A program made the position numbers and the translations under genes. A DNA stretch of 64,000 nt from Eutrigla gurnardus (lineage: Eukaryota > Chordata > Actinopteri > Perciformes > Triglidae), in NCBI GenBank assembly GCA_963514095.1, contig OY741280.1, positions 6,649,464 through 6,713,463 of the forward strand, in the 5' to 3' direction. Positions within the stretch are counted from its first letter, which is position 1; each line of letters starts with the position of its first letter. This document shows positions 9,910 through 22,599 of this stretch, one piece after another. A model generated the notes under the pieces. That model was given only the letters and a program-made list of their open reading frames with translations. It was not told where the DNA came from and ran no database searches.

Positions 9910-12084
9910 CTGGAGGAGGACAAGGTGGAGATTAGGAGTCACAGAGCAGCACGCAGTCATATAAATACACACACTGTATGTCCGATGAAACAAGCTTTGT
10001 CATTTATTACATGGCAGGAGGCCAGTCTGTCAACTGTGATGGATGTTTAGAGCGTTTGAGTAATAATATCACCGTGTGGGTTTTTTGTTTGGCCAACCTT
10101 GTGGTTTATTTACACCCTGTCTGATCGACTGCTTGTTTCTCCACGTACATTTTTTTTTTGCGGGGGGGTAAACAGAGCTGTATGCAAAGTGGTGCTAATT
10201 ATTATTATTATTGAAATTATTTTAAGAAGGAACATCAAGTTGAAGAGAAAACAATCACAGTTGGTCTAGTGCTTCTGTTTGACTCAAAATAAGAAATCCA
10301 ATCCCAAAAGCTTTGCAAACATGGAGAATAACAGTAGAGATGTCTTATTATATATGCAAATTAGAATGCACTGTATACTCAGTTTGAAGCCAGGAATATC
10401 AGTCTGTCTGTGTGTTCTTTGCATATCTCAAGAAGTGTGGTCTACTTCACACTTGGCAGGTGTACTGCTGCGGACCCAAGGGGGCGCTTCGTCGAATCTG
10501 GGCCAATATGGACGAGTACAGGTTCAATACTAATAAACTTTGATTGGACGAGTGGACGGCGCTCCGCTGACTGAGAACGCTACATGGTTGCTGGATTATT
10601 TTGCAAGTGTTTCTTTACGTCCTTGAAGTTGACGAGCTGATGTTTTTATTCATTTATAACTCTGCTGCCATTGAGTCCCTTGATTGCATTCAGACTCACA
10701 TACTAAACAGGCCGACTGCATACTACATCCTCAATCAGGGTCAACTGCATGGCGCCTATTAAAAGAATGATTAAGCATGATTTTACCAGCAGAAGTACGA
10801 AGTCACGCTTCGTGGTGGTCTGTCCGGTTTTAATGCATTCCGTAGCGGCTCTTACATCTCCAAACAGACGGCATTTGGATAAACGGACCAGATACTGGGT
10901 GTATATATGAACTACTTTAGTTCCTCGCATGAAATCATAATCAAACTAAACAAAGAGACATATTAAACAGCTTTTATTAACAGTGCATTGACATTTTTTT
11001 TACTTCAAGTGAAGAGTGAAAGAGGCATTATCAGCACAATGCACTTAGATTTACTGAGTGTCTCTTCAAGGCTGCGTTTCCAATGCTAATGTGAGGCCGG
11101 ATAGTTGAATGAATAATAATGGTTCACGATGTAATTATAACCAGTGTCAGGTAAACGTGGCACTGCAGTGTTTGAATCTGAAGGAGAAGTTATCAAATAT
11201 TAGAAGTTATTTCAGGATAATATGAAAATAGTGTGTTTCATGGAGTAGCTGTGACGTAACTCCTGTTTGAATGGAAGATGTCCTGCTGAGGACCCGAGGA
11301 AGCGTAGTGTTGCATGTGAGGTTGTTTGCATGAGAAACTGCAGGCAGCAACACCACAGGGCCAAACATTCAGCCATTCTGAACAGGTTTCCTAACGGCCC
11401 CTTGAAAACAGCAACTATATGCAGTTTTAATAGTTTTTCATTTCCTAAACTAAAGCCGCCCTGGATCACTTTTATGTATATTTTTATATTCTGCCATAGT
11501 TACTATTTTACACCAAAGAATTCCATACTGAATGGTTCCTCTTTGAAGGAGCCTCACATGGCGACACGTATTTCTATTTGCATAGTTACAGACGACCCCC
11601 AGAAGTTCATCCTTCCACAAAGGGTCGGCGTTCCAGCCCGGCGCTTCCATTTTTCTCCGCCCGACTCCTCGTTACGGTGACACAGCTGTCAACCACTCAA
11701 CGTGTGATTGGTTGGCATATGGTGTCATCCCAAAACTGTCTGACATGGTGAGTCACGTCTCGGAGAGATATTTATGTTCTTTCCTTTTTTAGGAGTCCTT
11801 GTTTGAATACGAGCTCCCCGCCGTACAAAGAGAGGCGGCTCGGCCTGTCGAGGAATCCTGGTAATCATCTCGCAGCATTTCATACATTCTACACAAAAAT
11901 GTTAACAGAAAACCTCTGGTTTTTCATACATTGTACTAAAAACGAGCATGCTATGTTACAAGCCTAGAGATGATTTTTTTTCTTCTTTTTTTTTGTTCTC
12001 TTTTTGCCTGCAGCTATAAATACCACTCTGCACAAGAGCACTGAATGAATGGCGGCGTAGGCGTGAACAGTGTGCTAGTTGTAC
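9910..12084 (-). other. ptpru: ptpru intron 11
   Basis: This 2.2-kb intron contains short poly-T/G runs near 10150 and a short ATT run near 10198-10212. No recognisable mobile element or additional exon is seen. Confidence 0.8.
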
Positions 12085-12187
12085 CTGACGGGAGCCCCTC
12101 TGGCCAGCGCGGGGCGCAGCAGCACGGTGATGGTGCCCTCCGACTCGCTCAGTGGAGAGGGGATGTCTTCATAGTCAAACACCGGGG
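12085..12187 (-). CDS. ptpru: ptpru exon 11: start of FN3-4
   Basis: This 103-nt exon encodes the link from FN3-3 and the first strands of FN3-4. It reads APVFDYEDIPSPLSESEG followed by TITVLLRPALARGAPV. Human PTPRU has APSFDYADMPSPLGESEN and TITVLLRPA at the same place. The acceptor is GTCCTCAG before C12187 and the donor is GTACAA at 12084, a weaker donor than its neighbours because position +5 is not G. It enters in phase 1 and leaves in phase 2. The 103-nt length is the family length as I recall it. Confidence 0.95.
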
Positions 12188-14289
12188 CTGAGGACAGAAA
12201 CCGCAGAGAAGAGTTCAGGCCCAAAGCCAGCATCATTACATCAACCATGTTTGGTTTAGATTTAAGAAGCAGCACTTCCTCTTTGAATGTTTTAGTAATC
12301 TTTCCACCCCTACATAAATATAGTGTGCTATCTTCATTACCCGCGCACGTCCCCCGTGTGCCGTATGTGGAGGCAACCCACACAGTGCTGTTGACTGATG
12401 ATGACTAGAAACAGCAGCCAGCTACAGAGAAAACAAGAGGCCCTTATAGTATAATTAGGATGGAACTCAAAGCAACACAACCTTATTAAAGCTCTGGGGA
12501 CAATGAGGTTGAGTGTTCCCATCTCTGTTTACTACAGAGAGTGAATTAACCGGAACACATAGTGAAGCAAATGGCTATAGGTGCAACAGATAAGCTGAAA
12601 CAAGAAAACAAAAAATAAAAGACTCCACGGAATAGGAAATGTTTCTGCTACCGAGGCGGAGCATTAATGCTCGTTGTTGAAAAAAAAAAAAATCTGCTTG
12701 TGCAACCTGTCAAAAGAAAAAAAACACACTCACGCTTTGCATCAAATCCGCTGAGGTCTGCATTATGCATAGCAGAGAGCGTTTGAGCCAGTGCATGTTT
12801 GGCGGTTAAATCCAGCATGAATTATGAAAAGCCTAATAGTGCTGCGCTATTAGTGCAACATTACACTTTTTTTTCCTACCCCCCTCCCCATGTCTGCTTC
12901 CAAAAAATCAGTGCAGGAGCCGGCTTCCCAGTGGGTTTAGCCAAGAAAGAGCCTGTGACACTGGAGGTCGACTTGTATACCTGCGAGCCCACGTAGACCA
13001 CCTTCCAGAGCAGATGGAGCAGGTACAGATAGTGAGGAGGGATGTAGACAGGCGGCGTTATTTACAGCGTGGGGAGGAAGAAAGATTCTTGGTGTTTACA
13101 TCCCCTTTAAAAGTATTTTTAATCCACATTGTCACTTTTTAAAACGGTAAGCAACCTTACATATCTAATAAAAGCTCCATGTTTTGCAGCAGTGATACCA
13201 TCCTTCACAACAACCAACCACAGCCACCAGTGCTGCTCTGTACAGTTGGAGGTGGAGTGTCATGCTTCAATGGGCCACAACAATAGCTGCTGAGGATAAT
13301 AAATAAAACATTAAAAAATCCACAATTTAATAAGCTGAGTTTGTTGACAGACGCTCCCCGCCCCCCACTTGATTCATAGGAATGGTCATTGTATTAATCC
13401 AGTCCAGCTGTAATACGTAGCCAGTGCAAGGCACTAGAATGGAGAGATGATGTGACGCTTTCCATTCTGCATGTATTGCTCGTTGCTGCTTTCCAAAGGT
13501 GGAGATGCGACGGTGTACAGTCTGGCTGTGTCCTCTCATTCTACGGGCACGGCTACCATATCAAGTCACTACTCGCAAACAACCCCTGCATGTAGTTACC
13601 GGGGGGGAACGGATGTGTCAGCCATAATCATAACAGCAATATGTTTTGGAAGTCTACCACTTCTGTATGGATCCCTGGGTAAATCCAAATCATCAGTATT
13701 TTTCTTATGGGAAAACATCACGACGACATGCGATGCTTCACCCGAGTAAACACAATTAGCGGAACGGCCCGCGGATGCCCATTTGTAGATGAGAGCGTTT
13801 CACATTCCCCGAAGACACTATTTTTTTCCGCCAAGATCAATACCTGCAACCTTTTCGCTTACAAAAGGCGGCTCCTCTAATTTCTGAGCCGCCGCATCGC
13901 CTTTTGAATAGTAAACACGCAAAAGTCAGTGTGATGTCGGCTGAACAAAGCTGCTCTCAGCCGAACCGTTTAAGCTTAACATTTGTGGCTCACTGTGGTA
14001 CAGGTCTGCTGTCGTTCTCAAACAAAGGGCCGCGCACGTCAGCAATGTTCGGCTGAGGGGAAAGTGAAGATAATTTGGATAAGTGTGCACGTTATTTCAT
14101 CAAAAGATCTTCAAAAGAGTTATTACTTTGCCTTCACAGCTGTAGTCTGAAAATAGCTTTTTGTTGGGAAAAATGTTTGTTTTCGTAAGTCATTTCATGA
14201 TGACTGAATATCAGCATATAAGTACGCTGTGTCATAATTGAGTTTACCATCAACACCACACACACACACACACAGCAGTCAGGCCTCAC
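12188..14289 (-). other. ptpru: ptpru intron 10
   Basis: This 2.1-kb intron starts with a TG repeat very close to the donor, listed separately. It also has an A12 run near 12680-12691. No transposon or extra exon is recognised. Confidence 0.8.
14254..14275 (-). repeat. TG repeat just downstream of the exon 10 donor
   Basis: The plus strand reads a short CA run here, so the transcript carries about nine or ten UG repeats starting roughly 15 nt after the exon 10 splice donor. UG repeats are known binding sites for CELF and TDP-43 family proteins. A role here is inference. Confidence 0.85.
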
Positions 14290-14491
14290 CAGAGATGTTG
14301 GTGGTGATTTCGGTGAGCGCCGTCTGCCCGAACCCCTTGGTGGTTCGGGCCCGGACCGACACCAGGTAGGTGGTCCCAGGATGCAGGCCGGAGAACATGT
14401 GGTAGGTCTCGTTCTTCAGCTTGGACACGGTGCGACGAGGACCCGGCACGTTAATGCCCGGGTCCGACGACTCGATACTCTGGTAGCTGAT
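14290..14491 (-). CDS. ptpru: ptpru exon 10: main part of FN3-3
   Basis: This 202-nt exon encodes most of the third FN3 repeat. It starts ISYQSIESSDPGINVPGPRR, continues SKLKNETYHMFSGLHPGTTY and ends with the SVRARTTKGFGQTALTEI strand. The L-PGTTY-VSVRA pattern is the FN3 E-to-F strand signature, and human PTPRU is nearly identical. NET and NIS are potential N-glycosylation sites. The acceptor is TTTACAG before A14491 and the donor is GTGAGG at 14289. It enters in phase 0 and leaves in phase 1. The 202-nt length is the family length as I recall it. Confidence 0.96.
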
Positions 14492-17400
14492 CTGTAAACA
14501 GGGAGGAAAGACACGCTGTTTGGAACGAGTGCACAGCCATGCTAGCAGCTCCGTTAGCATCATGCTACGTAGTTTAGTGTGTTAGCATGCTACGATGTGT
14601 AAAGGTACAGCTGAGGTTGAGGGGAATGATAAGCGTTTTGCAGGTATATAACTATGACACATATTTAATTTATGAGTGAGTTTCCAGACATGATTTTGAC
14701 CTCGTACCCTCTTCCAGGGCCGTGTCCTGTGGAAGAAGAGTTTGTCCATTTTAAAGTTAAACGCATCGATCGTCTGCACTTTGGGATCAAAGATCTGTGA
14801 AGAAACTTTGCGGTCTTGTAAAAGTACATTTTACCAAAAACACAGTGGTAATAGAAATATGAATGGGGATGACACAGCAAAAAAGTAACAACCATTTCTG
14901 ACATCAAGTGGAAGCGAGAAGCATTCGGACCAGTCGCTCGCAGGGCAAGAGGGCGCGGCAAGCACTAAGCCGTCGGCCGTGTGAAGCGCCGAAGGACGGG
15001 GCAAGGGGTGCTGATGTGGTCTGGAGCCATGAGCCACCTTCACCACGGGGTTATGAAAGCAGAGCTTGAGCTGTTTGCGGCGCCCCATGAGCACCCAGCG
15101 CTGTAACCGAGGCGATGATCCCTCACCGAGCAACCATCCCTGACCCGCCAACCAAACCCCCAGGCAGACTGCGAGGACCTGACCCGTTGAGATGTAGTAA
15201 AAGTAGATTCATGATGAAACTGTGCGAGCTGCCACAATCCAGGTTAATCGACGGGAAACACTGACGACCTGATGATGCTGATAGAGGGATATGGGCTCAA
15301 CTTCTCAACACTCCCCACAGCTCTCATTAAAAGGCCCATTACAAGCTCTTGAAACTCTCAAAAGTGTTGAAGTTCTTAGCATGTGTTCAAATTAGATGAT
15401 AGTCAGTATTCCCCGACTCCTACCATTGTTAGGTCAGAACAGATCTTACTGTACAAGCCTGTAGAATATCTGCAATATTCTCTACAGAGCCTGCAGCTTA
15501 TTATTCACACTACATGAGAGATTGAATTTAGATGGCATTTTATTTAAAGGCTCTCTCCCGAGAAACGCCTCTCAATTAATCTTAAAATGTCGTCCCGCAG
15601 CGCAGGGCTAATAAATCTTACGCTGCAGTTAGCCGCCGATAATCAGACTCAGGTAGATTCTGTGTCACATCCTCGTTCTACAGCACCGCTGGCCTGATTT
15701 AACACCAGTTTTCTGGATTAGTTGATTAATTAAAGCTACAGAAGTGAGAGAAAAACCAAACAACAAATACTGAAGGTGACAAGTATGAATGAAGACCAGC
15801 GTGATGTTATTGCTTTTTCTTTTTTGTTGCAATTTGATGAATGTGTTTAAGTCCATACATCAAGATTCATAAAACTGAGGAAATCAGCCAGGGTGCTTGT
15901 AAAATTGCCCATTCGTCATTCTGGGCCGTTGTGGCCATACATTCTACTTGGAACTCAGGAAAAATGACCCCCGACATGTAGAAGTGCAAAAGGACAGAAT
16001 TCTAGGTCAGAACCTCAGTTTTTTTCCGACTTCATGCAGTGTTTTATGTGTCGTGGGACTGTAACAGCGTTATAGCTGCCACTTCCACTCCGACAAATAC
16101 CAGCCTCCTCCTCCAGTCTCTTTTAACTGGCTTCCCTGCGGATCTTTGAGTTGTCTATTCCCCGTAGGATTCTCTAGTTGTTAATTTAAATATGATTACT
16201 TTATCACAGTTTCTCTGCGCTTATGGCGCTGTGGTAATTGATGTACGTTCGCGATGCCTGTGAAGCTCCGAGACTCGCAATACAAATATCGGTTTGCTGC
16301 AGGCCTCAAAGCAGTTCCACCGGAACGTGTTGAGGTTGGAAGTCGGGGACTTCCGAATTGCAGATTGCAACAATAACAGTGAGACCCTAAAGCTGGGAAA
16401 TCCTCAGTTTGACCCTGAGTGGGCCGTCTGGGGTTCCTCAGAGTTCACGTTGGTTTCATGGAGGTTCCACAATTCGCTCCTACACTCCCGACAAACCCAT
16501 CGCAGGTCAGCTGAAACTGGAAACCACAAGTGTGCATTTTGTATTTACCCAATGCATGCTGGGATAGACACTGAACAGGGTAATGGAGTGATGCAGTGAA
16601 AGGATGGATGGTCCAGATAAAATGACAGGTCAGTACAAGTCCTTATTGATTAATCAGTAGACGGCTGCCAGGATCTGACTTATGGGGGACGGGATGATTG
16701 TTCCTGCCTTGTTCAGTGTTTTAACTACTCCTTTGTCAATAAGGTAACTGGGTCTCTTTCTCTCCTAAGTAGAAGCACTTCAGTCATATATTTACACAGT
16801 CAACCTCTTAACTACGTTTATTAGAGGTAGACGCTGTATCGACATTTCAATTCATCACAGATACATTTTGTTGTATATGATACTGAGGCACAAACAGGGT
16901 CAATATTTAGTTTTTCCATTCTTTTCTAAAATATTGCATCTTTATTCTTAGCTTAAAAAAAACAAACAATGGAGCCATAGCCAAATGGACATATCCTGTT
17001 TCAAATGTAGTGACTTTTGTAAAGACAGATCCCCATTTGACACTTGATTGTGACACAATAGGTCACCAGAGCTGTAAATAACCCTTTATTTTGGGGCATT
17101 TATATATTTTGATACAAATCAACTAATTGTCCCTGTATAAGAAGGGTCATGCAATGCTCATGCAACACAAATCATATTAACAGCGACACAATTGCATACA
17201 AACTCAATGGAAAGTACCTTCCACGCCAATTGGCCCATGACACAAATTGACGAGAAGACACATCTGGAGTCTGGAGTTGAAACTCCGACTTGCGGGGAGG
17301 CATTGTGAACACACACAGCTGTCGCATTGCTAGTGAGCTAAACGTTACAGCTTCTACAGATGGTGCATTGACTGTTTCAGGGTGATTAAACACGGAATGC

Positions 17401-18698
17401 ACCAATGGTCAAATTTGTGCAAATGACATCAAATTCAAATTGATTTTCTTTCTTGTGTCTGAAAACATCCTCAACCTCATAAAGGAAAAGATTTGTGAGG
17501 GGAAAATGTTTTAGTTTATTTGTTGCTGGAATCAGAGAAGCTGCTCAGCTTTACTGACAGTAGACGTCACAGATGCTAGCATGATAGCTGTTCTGAGGAT
17601 AATGATACCCATATGCAGCAAAATCAAAGATCACTGAAGGAAAATCAGTTCAAGCTTCATGGCTTTTACAAAAGGGTCCATTGGACTCATTGGAAATAGT
17701 TTGGAGTTCATAGTGATTCAACAAGTCAACTACACACAATGGCAAAGACATTATAGCTTATATGTTAGGTCTTTATATAAGCACATGACGTCTGCATGTC
17801 ACTGCCCCAATAGGAACTGTCTCCCTAAATACTTTGAATCTGTTCTGCTATGCATGATTTATTTATTTTTTAACTATAGTTTCTTCCACCCAGTTTAAGC
17901 AAGGACAGAAGGATGATCCTCTTCAGTCTAGTCCTGAGAGACTGACCTGTGAGTCAAGCAGATTTATGTCTCATAAACACTGATACTGGTATCAGCCTCA
18001 GAAATCCAGTATTGCAGCAGTAGTATTTGGAGCTGAGGGACGAGGGCACATCATCTGTATGCAGAGTGAGGTTCCCACTCGATTCCTCCCCTAGTCCCTC
18101 GGACTCCAGGCTTCTCCTCTCTGTGAATGGAAACGAATTTCTCTCCCCATCAGGCGACCATGTGGTAAGCCATAGCGGGTCTTCACGACTACTTACAGCA
18201 AAAGCTCCAAAACCCGTACTACAAAGGTCTATAGTGGATGTGGGTCCATCAATAATTAATTAGAAACATTTAAAGTTGCCCCCTCGTGGAGGCATCTCTT
18301 AGGCAAATAAGTAATTAGAGTGGTTGTCCCCCATGTAATTACAGCCTGAAGTCTGTGCCTCGGCTTCATTACCATATGAACATGTACAGTAAATCCCATG
18401 AACTGTGAAAAGTGGGTTCCTCCCCACTCGAGTGGCTCAGGCTTGTGTGTGCTACCAGCGTTTGGGCAAAAACCAGGAAAGTCAAGCCCTGGGGAAATCA
18501 AAGAGGGGGGGGTGGTGCAGGGTAAAGCGAGCAGAGGACTCTGTTTGTTGATTTGACTCATTACACCGAAGGAGGATGAACCAAACAGATATTGGCAAGG
18601 GGGAAATAACATCCTACACCTGCAGGATTAGCGTGTGATGTGAAGAAGGCGGGCATTTTTTTGTTTTTTTCAAACCATGACTAACAAGGCATTCCTAC
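14492..18698 (-). other. ptpru: ptpru intron 9
   Basis: This 4.2-kb intron has one degenerate retroelement tail near 16530-16615, listed separately. The region 17040-17460 reads like old repeat sequence but I cannot name a family. No extra exon is seen. Confidence 0.78.
16530..16615 (+). mobile_element. Degenerate LINE/SINE tail
   Basis: The words ACCCAATGCATGCTGGGATA and ACTGAACAGGGTAATGG, ending in GGATGGATGG, resemble the 3' tail shared by many fish non-LTR elements, of the form GCTGGGATAGGCTCC..., AACAGGATAAGCGG, GGATGGATGG. The copy is short and decayed. The family is not certain. Confidence 0.45.
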
Positions 18699-18808
18699 CT
18701 CGTACTGCGTGATGAGACCGTTCGGCTCCACGGGCTCCTCCCACTTGAGGAAGATCATGTCGTCGAGCGGGGTGAAGGTCAGTGACTCGGAAGCGATGCC
18801 GCCAGGAA
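18699..18808 (-). CDS. ptpru: ptpru exon 9: start of FN3-3
   Basis: This 110-nt exon reads PGGIASESLTFTPLDDM, then IFLKWEEPVEPNGLITQYE. The W-EP--PNG-I-QYE pattern is the FN3 B-to-C strand signature and matches human PTPRU with few changes. The acceptor is GCTGTAG before T18808 and the donor is GTAGGA at 18698. It enters in phase 1 and leaves in phase 0. The 110-nt length is the family length as I recall it. It pairs with exon 10 to make one FN3 domain. Confidence 0.96.
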
Positions 18809-21354
18809 CTACAGCAAGAGAGGAAAAACAAAGATGCTCTGAAACAAACACTCCACTCGGGTCTCAAGTTAAAGGACTCTCGCGCGGGCACCCCGGGGGG
18901 GTAAAAACAACTTTGACAGGGTGAAGAAAAAAAAGGCAGAGGAGGGATGGAGGTGGAGGAAAAAGACGGGATAGAGAGACGGGAGCAGAAGGGAGGTGAT
19001 GAGAGGGAAACGGTGGAGCAGCTTGCTCCCAGGCCTCAGGATGAATTGAGATTCTGGCTTCTACTGTCTGATAACAGAGCACCGTGTCTTTGGAGGATGA
19101 CAGTCGATTTCTCTTCTTTAGCACCTTCCTGACAGAAAAACAGCAAAGTAATCCAACCTGTGAACTGCCTCAGTACCCCTCTGTTTTTTTTTTTTTTTTA
19201 ATGAGATGCAGCGCCTTAAAAAGAAGTACAACCACTTTTTTCAGCGCAGTGTTGGACGGTTTCCCAAATTCTGAGAATAAATTGTAATTCACAGTGGATT
19301 GTTGGCTCTGGTGCCCCGTGGTAACACTTCATGATAACACATTAACATCTCCTAGAATGAGAATGAAGAAAGCCCTTAAGTCTGATAACTCTGTGCATGA
19401 AGTGAGAGAGAAAAAAGTCACAGTTGCTCACCTGAAAGATTTCCAAAAATAAACATAGCGACGTCTATTTTGAGTGAATCATATTTACGTTATAATAGAG
19501 GAAATAAGGAAGTGAAAGCTTGAACACAATAAGGCCGTGAAGTGTCTCAGTGTTAAAAAACTACCGTTGTACAATGTTCCTTTGTGGTTAAAGAGGCTGA
19601 TTATTCAATTTAATACCAACTCTTAGAAAACCGCAGCATGATTCACTGTACTAATACTGAAGGATTTTTTTATTTAATTATTTGATTCTTTCATATTTAG
19701 TCATCATGACTATTTAAGCTACAAAGGAATAGTTTTTAGGGACCCATGTTATCTGATGTTGTTCTTTAGTCGTAAACATTGATGATCCTTGATGGCTCAG
19801 AGATGGATGGAACCTTTTTGGGTTATGTTGTTGCTGCTTATGTTTTTGTTTGTTTCTAACAACAACGAAAGTGGTTTCTTGTAGGCACCTCAGAACGTAA
19901 CTTGGTGTTGGTGAGTACAGAGTCATTATTACCAGAAAGGTTGTTGTTAATTGGACCTTTGTTGCTCTTAAGTTATTGTTTGTGCGTCCTTTGTGTTATT
20001 ATAGGGTAATTATACTGTCCTGGGAACAAACTAACTTCATGCTACTGTACAAACATACAGAAAAAAACATTGTACAGGGCTGCTTCCAGTGCTTCCAGTG
20101 CTTCTCTCACGTTAAAAAAGGTAGTGGGGAGGTTTCTATGTTTGTGTGCTAGCTGTGAATTAGCGAACGTGCCTCTTTTCGATGTCCGTTCGCCTCAGGA
20201 GCTGAAAAATCCTGTGGTACCCATGAATCCCTGACAGCCAAATCTGCTTCCTAGAAGCAGCCGAGACACGGCAGAAGCAAAGTGCTACACCGGTGTTTTG
20301 ATTGCCGAGCCCACAGGAAACAGGCAGGAGGAACTGTCACCAGCTGCGGCTCAATTACTGTAGTTGTGAGGGTGATGGCAGCTCTCCTTGCGAGAGGCAG
20401 ATTGGGGATTGTCAAACTGTCAGACTGGCATTCAGTGGCTGAAAAAAGTGAAAATTCAGTGGCTTTCCATCGGTGCCAACGTTCCGAAATATCAAGTAAG
20501 CGGGGACAATCACGTCCCTGTTTTTTTGACACGTGTCAAATCCAATGAGTTAAAAAAAAAAAAAAAAAAATTCCGTGCTGCATTCTGTATGTTTTTCCTT
20601 TTATGTAAATGTGTTTCCTTCTGCCTACAAGACAGGAATATGTAGGTGTACATAATTAAATCTGTTTTCTCCTGTAACTCCTCCACTGCTTGGTATCTAA
20701 GTGTTGCAGTAAGATTTAATGTAAGACATATATTCAATTTTTTTTTTTTTAGCAGATGCAATGAGAAAAAATACTTCCATTTTCATAACACAACCCTCAT
20801 TCCCTCTCACTCTCCACCGGGTCAAGAATCTCCCTGAGTGGCATTCAATTACATTGAAAAGTCTTGCTTATTCTACATAACAATACATGTTTGACCTTCT
20901 GTGCTTCCACTCTCTGGGAATTTGCATCAGAATGTGCGTAATCTGCTGATGTACACAGGAAAATAGTATGAACACAAAGATAAGCAAAATGATTTCACCA
21001 TTCTGCTCGCAGCCACGGCCGGAGCTGATTAATGTTCCACTACTCTCCATTTAGAAGGCTGATCTTCCATTTAGTTAAGCTGATCCAGCTTATTTTTGTG
21101 AGTCAATATTTGTCTTCTTTTTTTTTTCGCTGGTAGAAGTGTGGATTTGTGTGAGCGCTGCACAATAATTACGAGCATGAGGGAGCATGCAACGAAAACT
21201 AGAAATAAGAATATTATATATCTGAAGCCAGAGCTGAGAAACTATGACAATAAACAGCTTCAGCGGATGCATAAAAAACATTCATTCTCCATAATGGATG
21301 TTGCAGTTGCACGGATGTAACAGTCGCATGCGAATAATATAACGGCCCACTCAC
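18809..21354 (-). other. ptpru: ptpru intron 8
   Basis: This 2.5-kb intron contains A or T homopolymers near 19187-19200 and 20551-20569, and a triple GTGCTTCCA-like short repeat near 20088-20105. No named mobile element or further exon is seen. Confidence 0.8.
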
Positions 21355-21675
21355 TGTCTTCCTCGGTCTGGAACGTGACCTCTCGACCCTCCTTCTTGCC
21401 CTCGGGGTTGGCCAGCGCCAGCCGGACGTGCACCGAGCGGAAGGGGGGCAGGTCTCTCAGGGTGAAGTGGGAGGTGTTGCGATCCACGGACAGGCACTCT
21501 CTGACGGTGGCGTTGTTGCCTCCGCTGCCGCCTGTTGGCATGGAGTAGCGGTAGCACAGGGACAGGGAGTAGGTGTGGCAGCGGGTGAGGTTGTAGCCCA
21601 GCGGCTCCCACTGGAGGGCCAGCTGCCGGGGCTGGATCTCTGCGGCCGTCAGACCCCGCAAGGCACGCATGGGTT
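21355..21675 (-). CDS. ptpru: ptpru exon 8: FN3-2
   Basis: This 321-nt exon encodes the whole second FN3 repeat. It reads PMRALRGLTAAEIQPRQLAL, then WEPLGYNLTRCHTYSLSLCY, and ends VRLALANPEGKKEGREVTF. It matches PTPRU closely, including the paired RCHTY and LCY cysteines and the R-EC further on. NLT, NAT and NTS are potential N-glycosylation sites. Between LCYRY and VREC there is a Gly/Asn-rich loop (SMPTGGSGGNNAT) about four residues longer than in human PTPRU, which accounts for the greater length. The acceptor is CCCCACAG before A21675 and the donor is GTGAGT at 21354. It enters and leaves in phase 1, so the domain is a symmetrical cassette. Confidence 0.95.
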
Positions 21676-22163
21676 CTGTGGGGGACAGGAAGCAGAAATG
21701 ATGTCATGAACGGTGAGCTCATATTGGTAGTTGTGGGACCACTAAAGAAAACCCACAGAAAGTACTTTGCTTCTCAGTTAATAACGTGTAAATACTCAAA
21801 ACCATGTTACTTTTGGACAAAAAAGTGACAGGTAAGGAAAAATATTTTTCGGATAACCGATATATAATTTTCTTTAATTTTTTAAAGAGGTCATACGTAA
21901 TATTAAATAAATATTAAATTCTAAAAGCATTGAGCACAATTTGCAATTTAAAGGTTTAATTGTTACTATATGACACAATCTCTTGTGTTGTAACACAACA
22001 GCCTCTCTGCTTACTCAAAAATACGGAGTTATTATATATATTAGACACATTCCATTCGATGATGAAGACCGTAAGATGCAGAAAAGCTAGTAAGTGGACT
22101 TGTAGTTGAGACAGTTTTGCCACAGAAAGGTCAAGAATCCACCGTTTATCCTGTTAAAGAGAG

Positions 22164-22193
22164 TGTGTGTGTGTGTGTGTGTGGGGGGGGGGG
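22164..22193 (+). repeat. GT run followed by poly-G
   Basis: About ten GT units are followed directly by a run of about ten G. It lies at the 5' edge (plus strand) of the antisense SINE piece, where microsatellites often seed from retroelement tails. Confidence 0.9.
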
Positions 22194-22194
22194 G

Positions 22195-22345
22195 AGTCGA
22201 TCCCAGCTGACATTTGGGGTGAAGGCCACTGCTGACATATAGAGACAACGGCTCACATACACACCTGCTCCGGGCAACTCAGTCATCAATTAACCAATTA
22301 TCCTGCATGTCTTTGGACTGTGGGAACCGCTACCGCGCGAGGGAA
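22195..22345 (-). mobile_element. Fish SINE/LINE-tail fragment, minus orientation
   Basis: The words CCCAGCTGACATTTGGGGTG, CTGACATATAGAGACAA, AATTAACCAATTATCCTGCA and TGTCTTTGGACTGTGGGA occur in the order of the widespread fish repeat that, read the other way, runs TCCCACAGTCCAAAGACATG and onward to the GGATGGATGG tail. This core is shared by V-SINE-like elements. The copy is internally deleted. The family name is from memory. Confidence 0.6.
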
Positions 22346-22599
22346 ACAGCCCCCAAGGTCAAGAATGAACTTCCAAACTGAAATCATTAAACTCAGCTAC
22401 ATTATAAACACAAGATGATCATTAGCATCTGCTGCTGATGGAAGAACGGCTAACGAGAGAATGGCAAGTGAACTGAAACAGTGAAGTCACAGGTAGTAAA
22501 ACAAAAACAAATAACTGAAAAAATGCTCAAACAGTAAGGGGAACTGCAGACTGGTGCAGTGTCTGCATTTATGCAAGTAGTGCACTGCCCATCAGTGTA

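Noticed and set aside
9555..9935. 126-codon plus-strand frame
   Set aside because: It is antisense to ptpru exon 12 and has no recognisable domain.
21351..21722. 123-codon minus-strand Arg/Pro-rich frame and a plus-strand frame at 21428-21709
   Set aside because: Both are shadows of exon 8 in other frames; the exon 8 frame carries the FN3 motifs and correct splice phases.
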